This document shows positions 21,811-35,312 of a DNA stretch of 64,000 nt, piece by piece. The position numbers were made by a program, and so were the translations under genes. The number at the start of each line of letters is the position of its first letter. The first letter of the stretch is position 1. Where the stretch lies: NCBI GenBank assembly GCA_963682175.1, contig OY821789.1:1922001-1986000 (forward strand), in the 5' to 3' direction. The notes under the pieces were generated by a model that worked only from the letters and a program-made list of their open reading frames with translations, was not told the DNA's origin and did no database searches. The DNA is from Triglochin maritima. Lineage: Eukaryota; Streptophyta; Magnoliopsida; Alismatales; Juncaginaceae.

Positions 21811-24007
21811 ATGAAAGAAGAAGGAGCTCTACCACTTACCTCTTTGAATCACATATCCTTTGTGTGTGGATCTGTGGAAAAATCTCTGGAATTCTACCAG
21901 AAGGTGCTTGGGTTCATTCCCATTAGAAGGCCTGGATCCTTCGACTTCGACGGTGCATGGTAATATCATTTAGAAATGAAAATACATGTAGTGTAATTAC
22001 CACTAAAAATTATATGATGGAAGATGTTTTCATATATACAATATGTCTACATTAAGTGTGTGTGTGTTTTTTTTTTTTTTTGGAAAATAAATCGCTATTA
22101 TATGTATAAATTTCAAGACACAGAAACTCACTATCACGTAGTCCTGATTATTTCGAAAATAATGATCTACTAATTGAGCTACAATTGTCTGTTTACAAGC
22201 CTTGGTATGATGGTATCAGTTGTGATGGTTTGGTGCATGCATGCAACAGGCTGTTCAACTATGGTATTGGAATCCATCTTCTTCAATCTGAGGATCCAGA
22301 AGTCATACAAGAGAAGAAGGAGATCAATCCTCAAGATGATCACATCTCATTCCAGGTATATTTATATGGTAAAAATGAAGTATATATATCTTGCATATAT
22401 AGATAATTAAGAAACATATATAATAAGGTTGAGTTGACCAATGCGAACTGTATCAGATTCCTTTTTTTTCCTTCTTCTTTTTTCCTTCTTTTTATTTTTA
22501 TATCATATCTGATCATATATAGCCATAGCCATGCATGTGGACTATGAAGTCAACTCTTTCACGTTGATTGATAGTGGAATTAGATTCAATTAGGCCAATA
22601 ATATATAGGTTAATTATTAATTGCCGGCCCATCTATCATGTGAGCTAATGTATTGCGGATTTAATGAATATGTAATGGCTAACATGAAAATTCGTGAGTC
22701 CATGCAAGAGTAAAATAGTGGTGGACTTGCTTGTGATCATAATAGTTAATTAATTAAGCTGTGCCATTTTGCTAAGTTTCCATTGCTGTTAAATGGGCAA
22801 TGAGAATGCGGTTCTGCTTGATTGGTTAATTAAGTAGTAGATCTCTTGATTTGCAGTATATATCGTATTTTAGCAAGGCAGGTTACATCTTGAAACCTAA
22901 TTAAGACAATAGGAGACTAAGAGTTCCTTGAAATAAATAAAAAATAAAAAAATAGGAGTACCCGGAGAAAGTTGATACGCCGTGAGTGAGTGTCACAATC
23001 GGCTTACTTAAAAATTCCTGCAATCTCACTCGAAATTGATGGTTATTAATTTCAATATTCATGGATTACGTACATGCATTGTCAAACAGCTAAAGTACCC
23101 ACCGGCTGACCGGCCCGTTCGTCTTATAATTAAAGTATTATTATATCTTATAATTAAGTATCAAAAATTGCGTGTATGGCTTCTCTTACGGTGACATTCA
23201 CACAATTATTCTCCAAATTAAACTTATATGACCTAAATCTTTCAATTTTACATATATGTGACATGTCAATGAAACCAATTTTCTACAATTTCAATAAGTA
23301 ATAATCACCTTGTAATATTTCTCAAAAATATTATTGTACCTCTCTTAGGTCCATCTTTATTTATTTTGCAACATAATTCAAAGGACAGAGCAAATTCCAT
23401 CACACAACCATTATTTATTTTTGAAGTTTTTGTATCGTACTTAAATTCCAGATATACAAACAACTTTCTTATCTAGATAAGCGTTAGCCCTAGTCTTGGC
23501 CAATAAATTAAAACACCAAAATCAATCTACCCAAATTTGTCTCTTTTTATAATAAATAAAAAACTTCTTCTATACTCTAGCTTAAAATCAGGTGCAACTC
23601 GATGTCAAATTGGTGTTATCCTTGTTTTTAGTTATCCCAAAACTAAAAATCCACCAGCTAAATCAGTCTGGATAGATCGAGTATTTTCTCAGTCTTAAGT
23701 ACTAAAACGTAATGAAATAATAACATAGTTGTGTTTCGATCTTCAAAGAAAATAACATTTTTCACGTTTGTGCATGCTGAAGTGTGCAAGCATGGAGGTG
23801 GTCGAGAAGAAGCTGAGCAAGATGGAGATCCCACACGTGAAGAGAAGGGTAGAAGAAAGTGGCGTCGGCATCGACCAGCTCTTCTTCCACGACCCTGACG
23901 GCTTCATGGTGGAGATCTGTAACTGCGAGAATCTACCGGTGATCACGCTCACCGGCGACCCCATCATGGTCTGCAAGAGTTCCGCAACCCTCGTCGATCG
24001 ACGTTGA
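21811..24007 (+). CDS. Glyoxalase-I-like (VOC superfamily) protein
   Basis: Three exons, 21811-21959, 22250-22355 and 23783-24007, join in phase to 480 nt, 159 aa. The single VOC domain contains LNHISFVCGSVEKSLEFYQK, GIGIHLLQSEDPE, DDHISFQ and FFHDPDGFMVEICNC. The His of LNHIS, the His of GIGIHLL, the His of DDHIS and the Glu of MVEIC occupy family metal-site positions. These proteins form a plant subgroup annotated as lactoylglutathione lyase-like. Enzymatic activity towards methylglyoxal is not certain for this subgroup. The start was chosen because the TATA box and phase agree, and an upstream in-frame ATG at 21775 would only add a short tail. Intron 2 is long, 1427 bp. A Copia element inserted upstream may alter expression. 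Confidence 0.9.
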
Positions 24008-26574
24008 GCAAAGCCAACATCACCTCCCCAATCCATATAATTTAAATATATGATTGCATTGCACCACACTATTGTCAATTTGTCATATGTTACCTGGTCG
24101 ATCTTAGTATTAATGTTCATATCACTCGATGATTTTTGAAATTTTGATCGGGTCGTACCTAGTCTATATTATTTGAGCTATTATAGCTATCTTCATATAT
24201 TCTGGTAATTAAATATATAAATAATGGATGGAGTCATTAATTTGTTCTTGCTTTTTGTACTGGTTAGTGGTTACTGTTAATTAATCGTCATCCAGTTATA
24301 TAAGTTATCAGCCAGTTTGATTTTAAATTCGTGCTATATATGTATATATTTATGCTACTGTGTTTGTTTGAACTTCCTTCCGTTTAAAGTTACACCACAT
24401 TTTCAGGTTAAAATTATCCAATGAATTGCACTATTTTTTATTGTTTAAAACTTACAAGTTTTTCTCTTCTCGCTCATCACGCTTCATTGGCGTTTCATCC
24501 TTGCGCAAGGTGTTGCTTGTCTTAAGTTTATATCTTGCGCAAGGTGAAGAGGTATGTGTAGCTTTCAGATTCTTTTATTAATGTTCTGCAAACCTAAAAT
24601 TTTGCATATGCGAACTTCAAACGACGTTATTGATTATAGAACAGAGTGATAATTTGGACATTTGCCACTAAAAGAAATGGTTTTCCTCGAAATTCATGTG
24701 CAAGTGGATAGATATGAAATTGTAAGAAAGAAGCATGAAGACTTTTGGTAGAAATCTTAAATATGATTAACTATTTTTTTCTATATATCATGCAACATCT
24801 TAAGAAATGATGCTCTTTTAGAGGATCAAATTAACAATTATCTCACGCCCCCATGCACCTTATGTGATATAATATTGACAAATCAGCAGTTTGAAAGTTT
24901 CCTTATAATTTTCGTGTGTTCAAAGTCTGCAACTAAAGTTGGTAGAAACTCAGCACGCAAAGTCCAAAACCATGATAAGATAAACCGAAGGGTTTGTTCG
25001 TTACCATTAGGTCATTAATTACTTGTAATCCAAACATCCCACCCGCTTCAGTTTTTATATTGCTTGTTAAAAACAGTACTCAAATCCCACCTTGTTGATT
25101 AAGGTTACGTTTAGCAGTTTAGGGGAGAGACCAAACCCGGACCCGGATGCTCTTTGGGGTCCGGACCGGATTTTTTTTTGGGAGGGAGGGGGAATTGGGT
25201 TTTGGACTGGGTTCAGACCGGTCGGATTTGGTCGGACATAAATTTGTAACTATCGTGTTTTGTTGAGATTTTGCTGGAAATTACAAAATTTTCATGACAT
25301 TTTAGATTCAATTTCTATAAAAAATGTCAAAACCAAATTACATACTAAGAGATGTTTTTTTAATGTTTTGGATACAATTTCGAATTTTTAAATTGATAAA
25401 ATATCATATAAATATTTTGTTGTCATTTTAGACGTAATGTTTGTCCAAACATAGTAAATATACAATCACGTTATTTATATGTTAGGAATTCGACCAGTGG
25501 GAAGTAGGAACAAACAAACGAAAATCACACCAATCACGAGACAAACGATTTTTACTTGGAAAATCATAGCAGGTTTGTGGGAAAAATCACGACCACAACA
25601 TACTCACAAATCTACTATTTGTCGGAAGGTTACAACAATGAGAGAAGATACATTGATAATCATATGAAACTCTATCAAAATCTTAATCTGATGCGATCAA
25701 CATCGTACATACATAAATTACAGATAAACAAGTACACATCTGAAATATGAAATTTGATATCCAATTTCCGACCAGGACCCGTTCTCTCTCATCAGCCCAC
25801 CGTCCACATACTCAACATTATAAATAATGAGATTTTTAATTCTCATCAATTTTAACTATTTTTTTTAGTGATGATACAATGAATTGGTTTTACATAATTA
25901 TAGTATAATCTATTCGTAACACTAGTTACACCGGCAAGGTAAAAGCCAACCAGCGCATTGTTGGATACAAGATAACAATAACAGTCGATAAAATTTAGAA
26001 TCATGGAACCAAATTGGTGGAAAGAGTTGGTTTTTGCAGGTATAAAATTCGATGCACTAAAAAAAAGTTATATTCAAATACGTTGTTTCATTAGGATTAC
26101 TTAGCAAATGCTTCTTAAGTTGCGTTAAATAAAGTGAAAGACATGACTTGCGCCTTATCTTCACCATTGTAACTAAAAAGTGGCCTCATCAAAAGCAAAA
26201 TTAGATAAACAACTCATATAAAACAGCGTCTCTACTGATCTACATATCTTGATCAAATAACTAGAAAACACAAAAATTATTTAAATAAGATTGATCTTTG
26301 ATTTCAAATTTTCAACAACAAATAGATGCGCACATACTTCAAATCTATTACGGATGCAACCAAAGAAACAAACAAGTGACCACCAAATTACAACTCAACC
26401 AAGTATAGTATACAAGCATACTAATTAAGTAATAACACATGCTTCTCTCTATATAGATATCTGCATAAAGCAGCACTTAAATTAGACAAACAAAAACCAA
26501 ATATAAGTCATAACACGACCATATACAGATTAGTAGATTTTCATTTCTTCACATTCAACTTGCCAAATATTCCT
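24008..26574. other. Intergenic region
   Basis: AT-rich sequence with no exon series. A palindromic CTTGCGCAAG occurs twice, 30 bp apart, near 24503-24545. A GC-rich patch of GGACCGG/CCGGACC type lies at 25125-25240. Short frames at 25479-25750 overlap one another and have no recognisable domain. Confidence 0.6.
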
Positions 26575-26829
26575 TCAATATTTCTCATAAGACTGGAGCC
26601 TCTGGATCTCCAGCTTCTCCCTGAACCTCCTTATGAATGCATCAGCGCATTCATCGATGTCTTTCGAATCACATTGGAATGACACTGGCTTCGCGGTTTT
26701 CTCGTCGAATGGTCGAGGCTTCTGGGGTTTCTTGTGGTGAAATAGGTGGCCAAGATGGTGGTGGTGGTGGTGGTGGTGGTCTTCATGAGTAGTAGTAGTA
26801 GTAGTTGAAGTGTTGTTGTTCTTGTTCAT
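26575..26829 (-). CDS. DUF761 family small His-rich protein
   Basis: A single exon of 84 aa. The N-terminus is low complexity: polar residues, a TTTTTT run and eight consecutive His, then HLGHLFHHKKPQKPRPF. The C-terminus DIDECADAFIRRFREKLEIQ, followed by RLQSYEKY, is the conserved C-terminal DUF761 motif, in which an IDxxADxFIxRFRxxLxLQR stretch ends the protein. Function in the family is poorly defined. Members are often called cotton-fibre-expressed proteins, and some respond to stress. The poly-His tract could bind metal, which is inference. A TATA box lies about 92 bp upstream. Confidence 0.88.
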   Translation of the reverse strand: MNKNNNTSTTTTTTHEDHHHHHHHHLGHLFHHKKPQKPRPFDEKTAKPVSFQCDSKDIDECADAFIRRFREKLEIQRLQSYEKY

Positions 26830-26920
26830 CTCTACCTATCAAAGATTGATCACTAAACGAAAGCTAACCCAAGATGATGAACAAAGATGGTTCTGGTGAG
26901 ATTTGGAGGCATGACTCGTG

Positions 26921-26931
26921 TTATATATATA
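26921..26931 (-). promoter_or_regulatory. TATA box of the DUF761 gene
   Basis: On the minus strand CTATATATATAA lies about 92 bp before the ATG at 26829. Confidence 0.65.
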
Positions 26932-28215
26932 GAAAGAATCGGAGTCTTGAAATGTCAAGAAAACTTTATAGATGAAGAAGAAGTGTGGCTTCTTAGGGAA
27001 TAAAGTTGCATGTTGTTTGCCGTCTTTGTCGACTTGTTGAAATTGCAAAAAGAAGTTCGTTCGAAAACGAACAATGTCAAATCAAATGGACGGTAAAGAT
27101 GGCGTTGGTCAAAGAATTAAACCTTTTTATACGGTTGAGATCTTTCATATCAATGTTGCGTGGATGGGATGAAGCATCTTGCTGGTCTCAATCTATTAGT
27201 ATTAGTGCATCAACTTTTGTGGGTGAGTAGAAAGATAAGTCCTCGCCAAACTTGCATTGAAAGAAAGAAAAGTTAGTTATAATTATAATGATGCGTGTCC
27301 TCAAATTCCAACCTTTCATTGAAATACCAAGAAAATTGATTTGATTAGATATTCGCCTACAGATTCCCAATCAAATCCTTCACCCGAATTGATAAGATAG
27401 AGTTTTGTTCTTAATTAGTATACCATCGGTGATGACAAGAAAGATTGCTGTTGTTGTAATGATTGATGATGATAAGGATATATGTCAATAATTGTCATAC
27501 TTGTAATTAAAATTCATTTGCTGAAAAACATGTTACAGCTTACAATTTACAAGACCATTCTGGGAATCATTTGTATAAAAACATTGCTTTGGAGGTTTTA
27601 TTCAGTTATCTGTCTTGCTCAGGTGCATGGTCCTTCCAAGTTTTTCTAGGGGGAAAAATAAGGTAAGCACGTGTTGTTAATCAATATTTTTATTTATGTT
27701 TTGCAACAAAAAAAATATTTCTCTCTCTCTCTCTCTCTTGATTCCTTTAAATTTTAGACCTTCTCCCAGCCTTGAATTTTGGCATATTCTCTGCCGATGA
27801 TGTGCTCAGAATCCATGAGGCCATGACCACAAATCTTCTGGAATTTTACCTAGAAATTTCAGAGTTTTCTTTCACACACTAGACTAGAACATGAGTTCTG
27901 GAGTATTGGAAGATACGAAAGACAAAGTCTTGCCAAATTTATTCATGACAGTCAATTTCATGAAAAATGAAGTATTATAACGAAAAAGAAATCCACTTTT
28001 AGTGTTCACAGTGAATTCACACAGAAGGAACCATTTTACAACAAATAACAGTAATTGACCAAGAACAATAATAGTAAATGAAAACAAGCACAAACGTGTG
28101 CATACCCTTTGTAACACAGTGCAACTGGTAGCAATACGTGTGCGTATAATAATAATAAATGGATGTAGACTAACAACATATCTTTGATAAAAAAAGATAC
28201 TTCAGTTGCTATCTA
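26932..28215. other. Intergenic region
   Basis: The first part is upstream of the DUF761 gene and the last part is 3' of the polygalacturonase pseudogene. A (CT)n microsatellite lies at about 27720-27739. No gene is visible. Confidence 0.6.
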
Positions 28216-31155
28216 TTACCAACCTTGAAGGATTGGTCCCCATTTTGATGAACTTAACTGTGACAGTAATCCGAAGAACTTGCGCTTCAATATATCCGGT
28301 AGTGGAATGGAGAACCAAGTTCTTCTAGAGGCATTTTGGTAATCAGAATCGCTGCATTCGACGACACAAGGAAGGGGGCTCATTTCACCATCAGTCGAGC
28401 CGCATGCATTCCAGCAAAAAACTGTTGCATTCCCTCCACAATTCAGAGTCAGTTGAATAACTTTGAGAAGTATGTCTTCGCATGGATATGTGTCGCTGCA
28501 AGATAACTGAATAGCTTCTACTGAGGCAGAGGTTCCAGTAATGTTCTCAAACGAAATATCAGAAATTCTCACAGCATCAGTCTGCATTTTGGTCGATATT
28601 ATTAAAGTTTTATGAGGTTCAGCGCATCGTTTTCTCGTAGACAGTTAAGTAAGCCGACACAATGTGGATTTCGCACCTTGTTTGAACATGGTTTGGTGGA
28701 ATCACAGTAATATTGATCAATGATAATGGGATGATAGACATCATTCATCACAATATTCCGAAACGAAATATCACGAGCAAAACCCCGACCCCCCTGAGAA
28801 AAAACTCACAGAGAATGTAACACACAAAAAAAATGTATTTTTCTTGCCCCTTAAATTCATAATGAATGTTTGAAGATTTGCTAGACAAAACAAACAATTC
28901 AAAATTTTACCTGCCATGTTTAATTCTTACGCCATTTCCCGCGTTTGAAATGACAGCTCCATCAACATGAATATCGTAAACCTCAGCCCAAGAGTTTGAC
29001 TTGCCCAAACTTCCAATACTGATGAAGAGAACCTGATTAGTTGCAATAATATCATCATTTGAGCAACTAAACAGAAATTGCTACCTTATTCCATGCCCAG
29101 GCCCACAAATGATGTTTTCAATCCGCAATTTGGACGAACCTTCAACTATAGAAACACAGTCATCACCTGTTGAATTTGATGAACCAACATCTTTAAAGCA
29201 TTTGAAGAAAGAGGTGAAATTCTGATGAGTAGAGTAATGATGTATTTATGTTTAATCGTTAATGGATGAATTGATACCAGAACAGGAAATGGGTGATGTA
29301 ATGTCTTATTGATATCCATTTTCAATGATCTAAGCTACAGTTTATATGCTGCAACTGCAAAACATATTGACTCTTAATTCAACACAACAAATCTAATCTG
29401 ACAAAGGGAATCATGATCTTCTGCAGTTGTGAATGCAGTACTTGTGAACGAAAAAACATAACTTGCGAAATATTTGGAGACATATTACTACTAGCAAATG
29501 AAATTTATATAGAATTAGAAAATGATATTTTAGGAAATGTAAAGACTTGAGTAACAATATGAACCTGTCGAGATAATGCTGTTTCTGAGAGTGACAGAAC
29601 GAGAATGACTGATGTGAATTCCATCAGTATTGGGGCTTCTAGCAGGAGCAATCACTTTCAGGTTAGATGCAAGGACTTTGGAACATGTTGTGAATTGCAT
29701 ATGCATCTGTTGGCTGTCGACAATTGTTAGATTCTCAACTTTCAAATGACTGCACCTATGGAAAGTGATGGCTTGCACCATGTGTTTTTGGTTAAGAAAA
29801 GGAACTTCAAAACTGATGATTGATATCTCACTAAGGAAGAAAATCGAGCAACTAACATTTGGAGCATATCGACACGGCTGCAAAAGAAAGAGGAGTCAGA
29901 TTCAATGTTTTAGGGGAATGTCTAAATGAATTGAGAACTTTTCTTACATTACTTGGATGGACTTTGCAAGAACGAGCCCACCATTGTTGTCCCATGCCAT
30001 TGATAGTCCCTCCTCCTCTTACTTTGAGACGATTGATGTTATGGAAATAGAGCCATTTGTGAGGATCAAAATGTTTCCAAACATAAGGTTCGGGGGGAGC
30101 AGAAATATTGCCTGAGATCTACTGGAACGAGAAAAGAGTGAGACAAACAATAAGAATTTAGTGCATGTCACTCTCAAAGAAAGTTCTCATCCTAACATAC
30201 TAATATGCATACCAACAATGTCATCTTCGCCAGACAGTGGCCACCGAAATAAATTGGACCAACCAAGTAATTCTTTCAAAAGGGAACTTCGACAACTGCT
30301 CGTGAGGGAGAGGAACAAGTAGCCTCCCAAGCACATTTAAATGCCTGAAGACGACGGAGTCAACGGAAAATTTTCACAATGCTAGATAGAAATTTATAAG
30401 GAAAACAACAACATTAGTATGGAGACCACCACCACGGCAGGATTAAGGTGCTCCGTGGTATCATATATTGTACGGTATAAAGTTTAAGTGTTTCTTATTC
30501 GATCGAGTATGTTCATCGTTATATAAGGAAACATCAAACATGGACATGTTCTTTGTCTGCACGATAAACATGAAGCCCCTTATATGATTCAACAACCACA
30601 ACCTATCAATGCTTGTAAGTGAAAATCATCTTACAACAATATTAAGTTGTGTTGTGTTCAACCTCCTTTATTATGTGCTCATGGCATTTCAACTAGTATA
30701 GTGCACGTTCATACTAATCAAGCAAAAGATACACATGTCCTCGAAGTAAGATTAACTTCCCTTATACTGAAATCTAACAATAGTAATTATTCTTTTGCCA
30801 AAACATTAATTTCTACATTTGGAGTTCCTAATTAACAAAAAGTTTCTAAGCTTCACAATTGCATGCTAACTATACACAGCACCAAAGCACCATATTTAAC
30901 ACCTCCTCTCAACGTGGGTATTTCTCCAAACACTTGGTGGTCACTTTCACAACCACCAAAGACCGAAAAACCAAATTAAAGAAAAAAGGTTGGGTTTTGC
31001 TCCATTATTACCTCTGTATCATCACAAACACCATCCCCAACAGCTCCATAGTCATCCACAGACACAACCAACTCCTTCCCATCAACCAACTGACCCAATA
31101 ACACAAACACAACAACACCCAAACGAGCCCAACAAGAGCAAACTCCACCACCCAT
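28216..31155 (-). pseudogene. Polygalacturonase (GH28 pectinase) with disabling lesions
   Basis: GH28 polygalacturonases hydrolyse homogalacturonan in the cell wall. Eight exons can be laid out: 31012-31155, 30213-30344, 29948-30118, 29565-29877, 29085-29166, 28911-29018, 28677-28793 and 28216-28581. The first encodes a signal peptide (ARLGVVVFVLLGQLVDG) and DDYGAVGDGVCDDTE. The catalytic motifs are present: SPNTDG, GDDC, GPGHGISIGS and VRIK. Three lesions are seen. (1) Exon 2 has an in-frame TGA at residue 71, in VPF*KNYLVGPIYF where Gly is usual. (2) Exon 6 lacks one A in the RIKTWQ codons (ATTAAACATGG), shifting the frame before the next exon. (3) In exon 4 the segment GTTAGT...GCAAG looks like an 85-nt intron, but removing it breaks frame and keeping it inserts about 28 residues. 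Sequencing error is possible for any single lesion, but three together suggest a pseudogene. Confidence 0.85.
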
Positions 31156-34100
31156 TTTCCAACTCCTTGTGAAATATGATTTGGGCCCTGTTTTTGTGGG
31201 AGTTGGAGGACTAAAAAGGTGGCGTGGAGAGGAGTCTTGCACCACGAACTCCAAAAGAAAAGAGGAGAGGATCGGGGTGGGATGTTGTTTAAGCAAGTTC
31301 ACGAGATCTCTTTTCTAATCTTGTTCTGTTGCTTTTGTGTCTTTTGAAGATCTAATGTCGTTCGCTTTTGATTTGTTTGGTTGGGTTTTCGGTTTGAAGT
31401 ATAGTAACGTGGTTGGAAGTATGGGTGTATGTTTAAGGAGTTGTGGGTCGTAAATGTCGTTAATTTATGAAATTTAATATAAGATAATAAATTAACGTGA
31501 ATTTTGATTGATGCACCACTTAATTTAAAACATAAGTATTTAGGTAATGGATGGTGGTCCAATTTTACTACAAAGTGTAGCATGTGTTTCATCTGTAATG
31601 AGTAATGACACGAGACAATACTTTTGTTCCAATAATTACATGGACCCACATCGTACGATCGTTGTTAAAATTGAATTGGCAAACAAAATCAATTGTCTTC
31701 TTGCAGAACAGATGAATCATATGAAAATTAAAAGAATCATGTGAAAAGAGAGAAGGATTGATATTCTTCTTCGCCAAAGACATCTTGAGACAATTATCCA
31801 AAAGTAGTATTTTGTACATTATCTCATATGCATCAACAGTAATTGATGAGCAGAGGATGGCATCGGCAGTGTCCTCATTATCAGCAGCACTGGGACTCTG
31901 GGAGACGAGTAATCTTTGATTCCAAAAAATACATACATAATATATTTTTTAATGCAAGTAAAAATCATTCTTATACAAATTTGTCTTATACTTCCTTCTT
32001 CACCTACATGACACAATATCAGTGCGGTAAGTTGTATCTCTAAAATGGTTGGGTGAGAAAGTTAGAAGTAGCAAAATATTATTGGAATCGTATTGATCCT
32101 AAGGACTTACGTATGCTACTCAACTTAATGCATTGAACTTGCCTTCGTTGGGGATCGTCATAATCGATCATAGATCTACAGTGATTTGAGACAGGAAAAG
32201 GATGTCATTCCTGATATTTTTGACAATCGAAAATAAAAGTGTTAATTACAGTTTGTCCTCCTGAACTATGTCTTGGTATCACTTTGCTCTCTTGAAGTTT
32301 CAAAGTTAACAGTTACCTCCCCTGAGCTTTAATTTTGTAACATTTTGCCCTTTTGAACTTCAAAAACTCATTATTTAGCACATATTCGATGTTTTTTTCC
32401 TAATTTTTTTGTTGTATCCCTAAGACACTCCTAAACCTATATTTACGTGAAAGTTTGGATCGAAACGAATGTCAGATATGGTTAGAATTTGGGTCAGATT
32501 GAGTGTCAAGGGTGAATAGTAGAAGAAAAATGTCATATTTATGTGGTGAAGAAGAAAATTGCTGAATTAACTGGGTTGACATTTAGATAAATGATATGAC
32601 TAATGATGACCTAAGTTGTGACAACATGGGCTGCAACATGCAATATGGTTAAATGTTTCTAATTTTAATGGATTCTGATTTCAATGTTCGGTGATTTTGA
32701 CAATATATGTGCATTCTGTAGTTAAACAGGAATGATTCAAGAGTTTGAGGTGGAAACGCCTTGTCAAATGCATACGTATCCATGCCTAAATCTAAAATTC
32801 GTTGAGCTTTCATTCTCACATTGACCTGAATCATTTCATTTCAATAATTTTAAAAATAAACACTAAAAAAGGAGGGTGGTTGAGTTGTTTCATTTATATT
32901 CTTCGGAACAGGTAATAAAGGCACATGGACTTGGCTCCATTTTTTCATTATTATAACATAGTGTGGCAACCAATTTTCTGTTGCATTATTTAAAGTTGTG
33001 ACAAGTATACCTTCTTTCTTAGAATTCATGAAGTAAAAATCGGCCACTACCATTCTTGAATGCGCACACAACCCGCAACATAAAACTAATGTATACTAAT
33101 GAATTTGGAGGCCACGCAAACGAAAAACTAATGTATACTAATGAATCTGGAGGTCTAACAAATGAAAAGGTAACTGCTTCTACTTAAGAATAGTTGTAAG
33201 CATATGTATGTAACACTAAAAAGGTAAACTAGCTAGTGCACTTCAGAATTGCTGTGCTTCTCTTTAAACTCGGATAAGATTCTACTGAAAACTGGAAGAA
33301 AAAAACAATTTTAATGTATTTGTAGTTTGCCATGCAATAAAGATATTTGTAGTTTTTCAACAATATTGCATGGCATAATAATATATATTTTTACGTGCAT
33401 CCTTTATCTGAAATGAAATAGCATACATTAGTGATACAGTGATGCATATTAAGTGGAAAGCAATATAGTGATCGGCCTTGCAATGAATTTTAAATGATCG
33501 AGGTGACAATAGTTGTAGCTCTCCAAGGTCGCACTCACTCCCTTAATCATATGCATTGAGTCATTATCTCTTTAGAAGAACTATCACACTTCCAATAAAA
33601 TACTGCGATAGCAACAAATATTAATATTCTTGTTGTTGTTATAGAATGGGAAGATGAGGGCGAAATTGAAATTATGAGGACAAACATGGCGTGTTCGGGA
33701 CGTCCACCGACACCGACACACACCCAGCTGCAGCCCGCAAGCCTTTGTTTGCATCGAACTGCAAAATTTCTGGAAAAATTAAGTAAGATCACTTTCTTTT
33801 GTTTCTTTATAGAGGTATGTACAACAGTGTGCTCACAATTACGTTTACACCCTAACTCGGGGAGTATTGATATGTCGCCCATGTTATTTTTCGTACTTGA
33901 AGCATGATGGTAAGTTTTAGATGGACAAAAATATATATTTGCGCTTATATACAGACTGCGGGAACTTCCTTAAAAATATATAATCAATGATCTAATTAAC
34001 TAAATCGTATGCAAAAATAGTTGCAGTTATTTACCTTTCCAAAGTACACATATATGTGCTTGAATTCTTGAAATTGTATATAGTAGACAGTAGTTACATG

Positions 34101-34223
34101 TAAATGGTAAATCGAAAGAAAAAAAGTTTGAGCATATTTGATGTCAAATATGTACGTAGGAAATTGTTTTTTCCATAAATAATAAAGCCATTAATGAATG
34201 GATCTTTATGAAATTGTGCCCTC
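31156..34223. other. Intergenic region
   Basis: Promoter side of the polygalacturonase pseudogene, then AT-rich non-coding sequence. At 32240-32390 there is text such as CCTCCTGAACTATGTC and CCCTGAGCTTTAATTTTG, typical of dispersed plant repeats. A two-unit tandem repeat lies at 33082-33167. No supported gene. Confidence 0.55.
33082..33167 (+). repeat. Tandem duplication, two units of about 42 bp
   Basis: Both units start AAAACTAATGTATACTAATG and continue AAT(T/C)TGGAGG with a few substitutions after that. Confidence 0.75.
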
Positions 34224-34512
34224 TAGGGGGTGTAAACGAGCCAAGTTGAACAAATTTTCAAGCTATGAGTATTATCTTATGTTATTACCAAATATCAAAA
34301 AATAATTATAAATAAAGCAATAAAAAATTCGAACGAGCTATCGAACCGAATATCAACTTTTTTCGAGTTCGAGCAGCTCGTTTACCGAACCAAATTTGAA
34401 GATTTTTTGATTTTTCTTCAAGATCTTTTATTTTCAAGTTAAACCATAGTTGAACTTTTTCCGAGTTGAGTTCGAGTCAAACTATCGAGCCGAGTCAAAG
34501 TTGACAACTCTA
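34224..34512. mobile_element. hAT-like MITE (TAGGGG/TCTA ends)
   Basis: The element starts TAGGGGGTGTAAACGAGCC and ends GTTGACAACTCTA, giving inverted ends of the TAGRGNTGT type. The flanks are GTGCCCTC (34216-34223) and GTGCCCAC (34513-34520), an 8-bp duplication with one mismatch. Internally it contains CGAGTTCGAGCAGCTCG and related hairpins. 289 bp, non-coding. Confidence 0.75.
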
Positions 34513-35230
34513 GTGCCCACTTCTTATTTTGTCTCAGAAGGACACCCTCAACGGGTGCCCCAACTAAATGTCAACTAAATGTTGACGTTTAGTTGCACCC
34601 TGCAACGGGGGTGCAAAAATAGGCGGGAGACCGTCAGGTCGTGGGATTTGGCGGTCTGTCGCCCATTATCATGCCTGGGTCGGTCTTTTTTTAAATTTTG
34701 TTTTTTTTTTGTGTTTTGTTTTAGTTAGTTTTATTTTATATTTAATTATAAATAATTTATTACGTTGGATAGTGATTTTTTTATATTAGATAAAAATAAT
34801 TAAATTTTCAACATTTTCTCCCATTCACGTCGTTTGGAAGTCGATCTTAAGATAAAATTGAAAAATAAATTAAAATTTCAAAAAAATTAAAAAATTAAAA
34901 ACTTATTTTTAAAAAAAATGATTTTTTTTTAAAAATGATTTTAAAAAACAAAACAAAAAAGATTGTTGTAATTATTTTAATAATGTTGATAAAAGTGATA
35001 AATTTAATTACATTTTCGTAATTATTTTTAAAATAATATGTGATATAATTAATTTTCGTAAAATATGTGATATAATTAATAAGAATTGTGGGAAATTAAA
35101 AATTAGAGTAAAATAAATGAGGTAGAAGTGAGAAAGTGTTGATATGATTAGGTTGACATTTTATGAATGAATTGTGATTGAACGGTGAATAGTAAAAAAA
35201 AGAAAAATGTTATGCTGACGTGACGAAAAT

Positions 35231-35307
35231 ATAAAGTACTGATATAACTAAGTTGACATATATGGAAAAAAAATAAAGTACTGATATGACTAGGGTGACA
35301 TATATGA
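35231..35307 (+). repeat. Tandem duplication, two units of about 38 bp
   Basis: ATAAAGTACTGATATAACTA and ATAAAGTACTGATATGACTA each continue to GTTGACATATATGG or a close variant. Confidence 0.7.
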
Positions 35308-35312
35308 AAATG

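Noticed and set aside
31156..31302. Upstream ATG extending the polygalacturonase N-terminus
   Set aside because: A typical signal peptide starts at 31155. The extension would bury it, so 31155 was kept.
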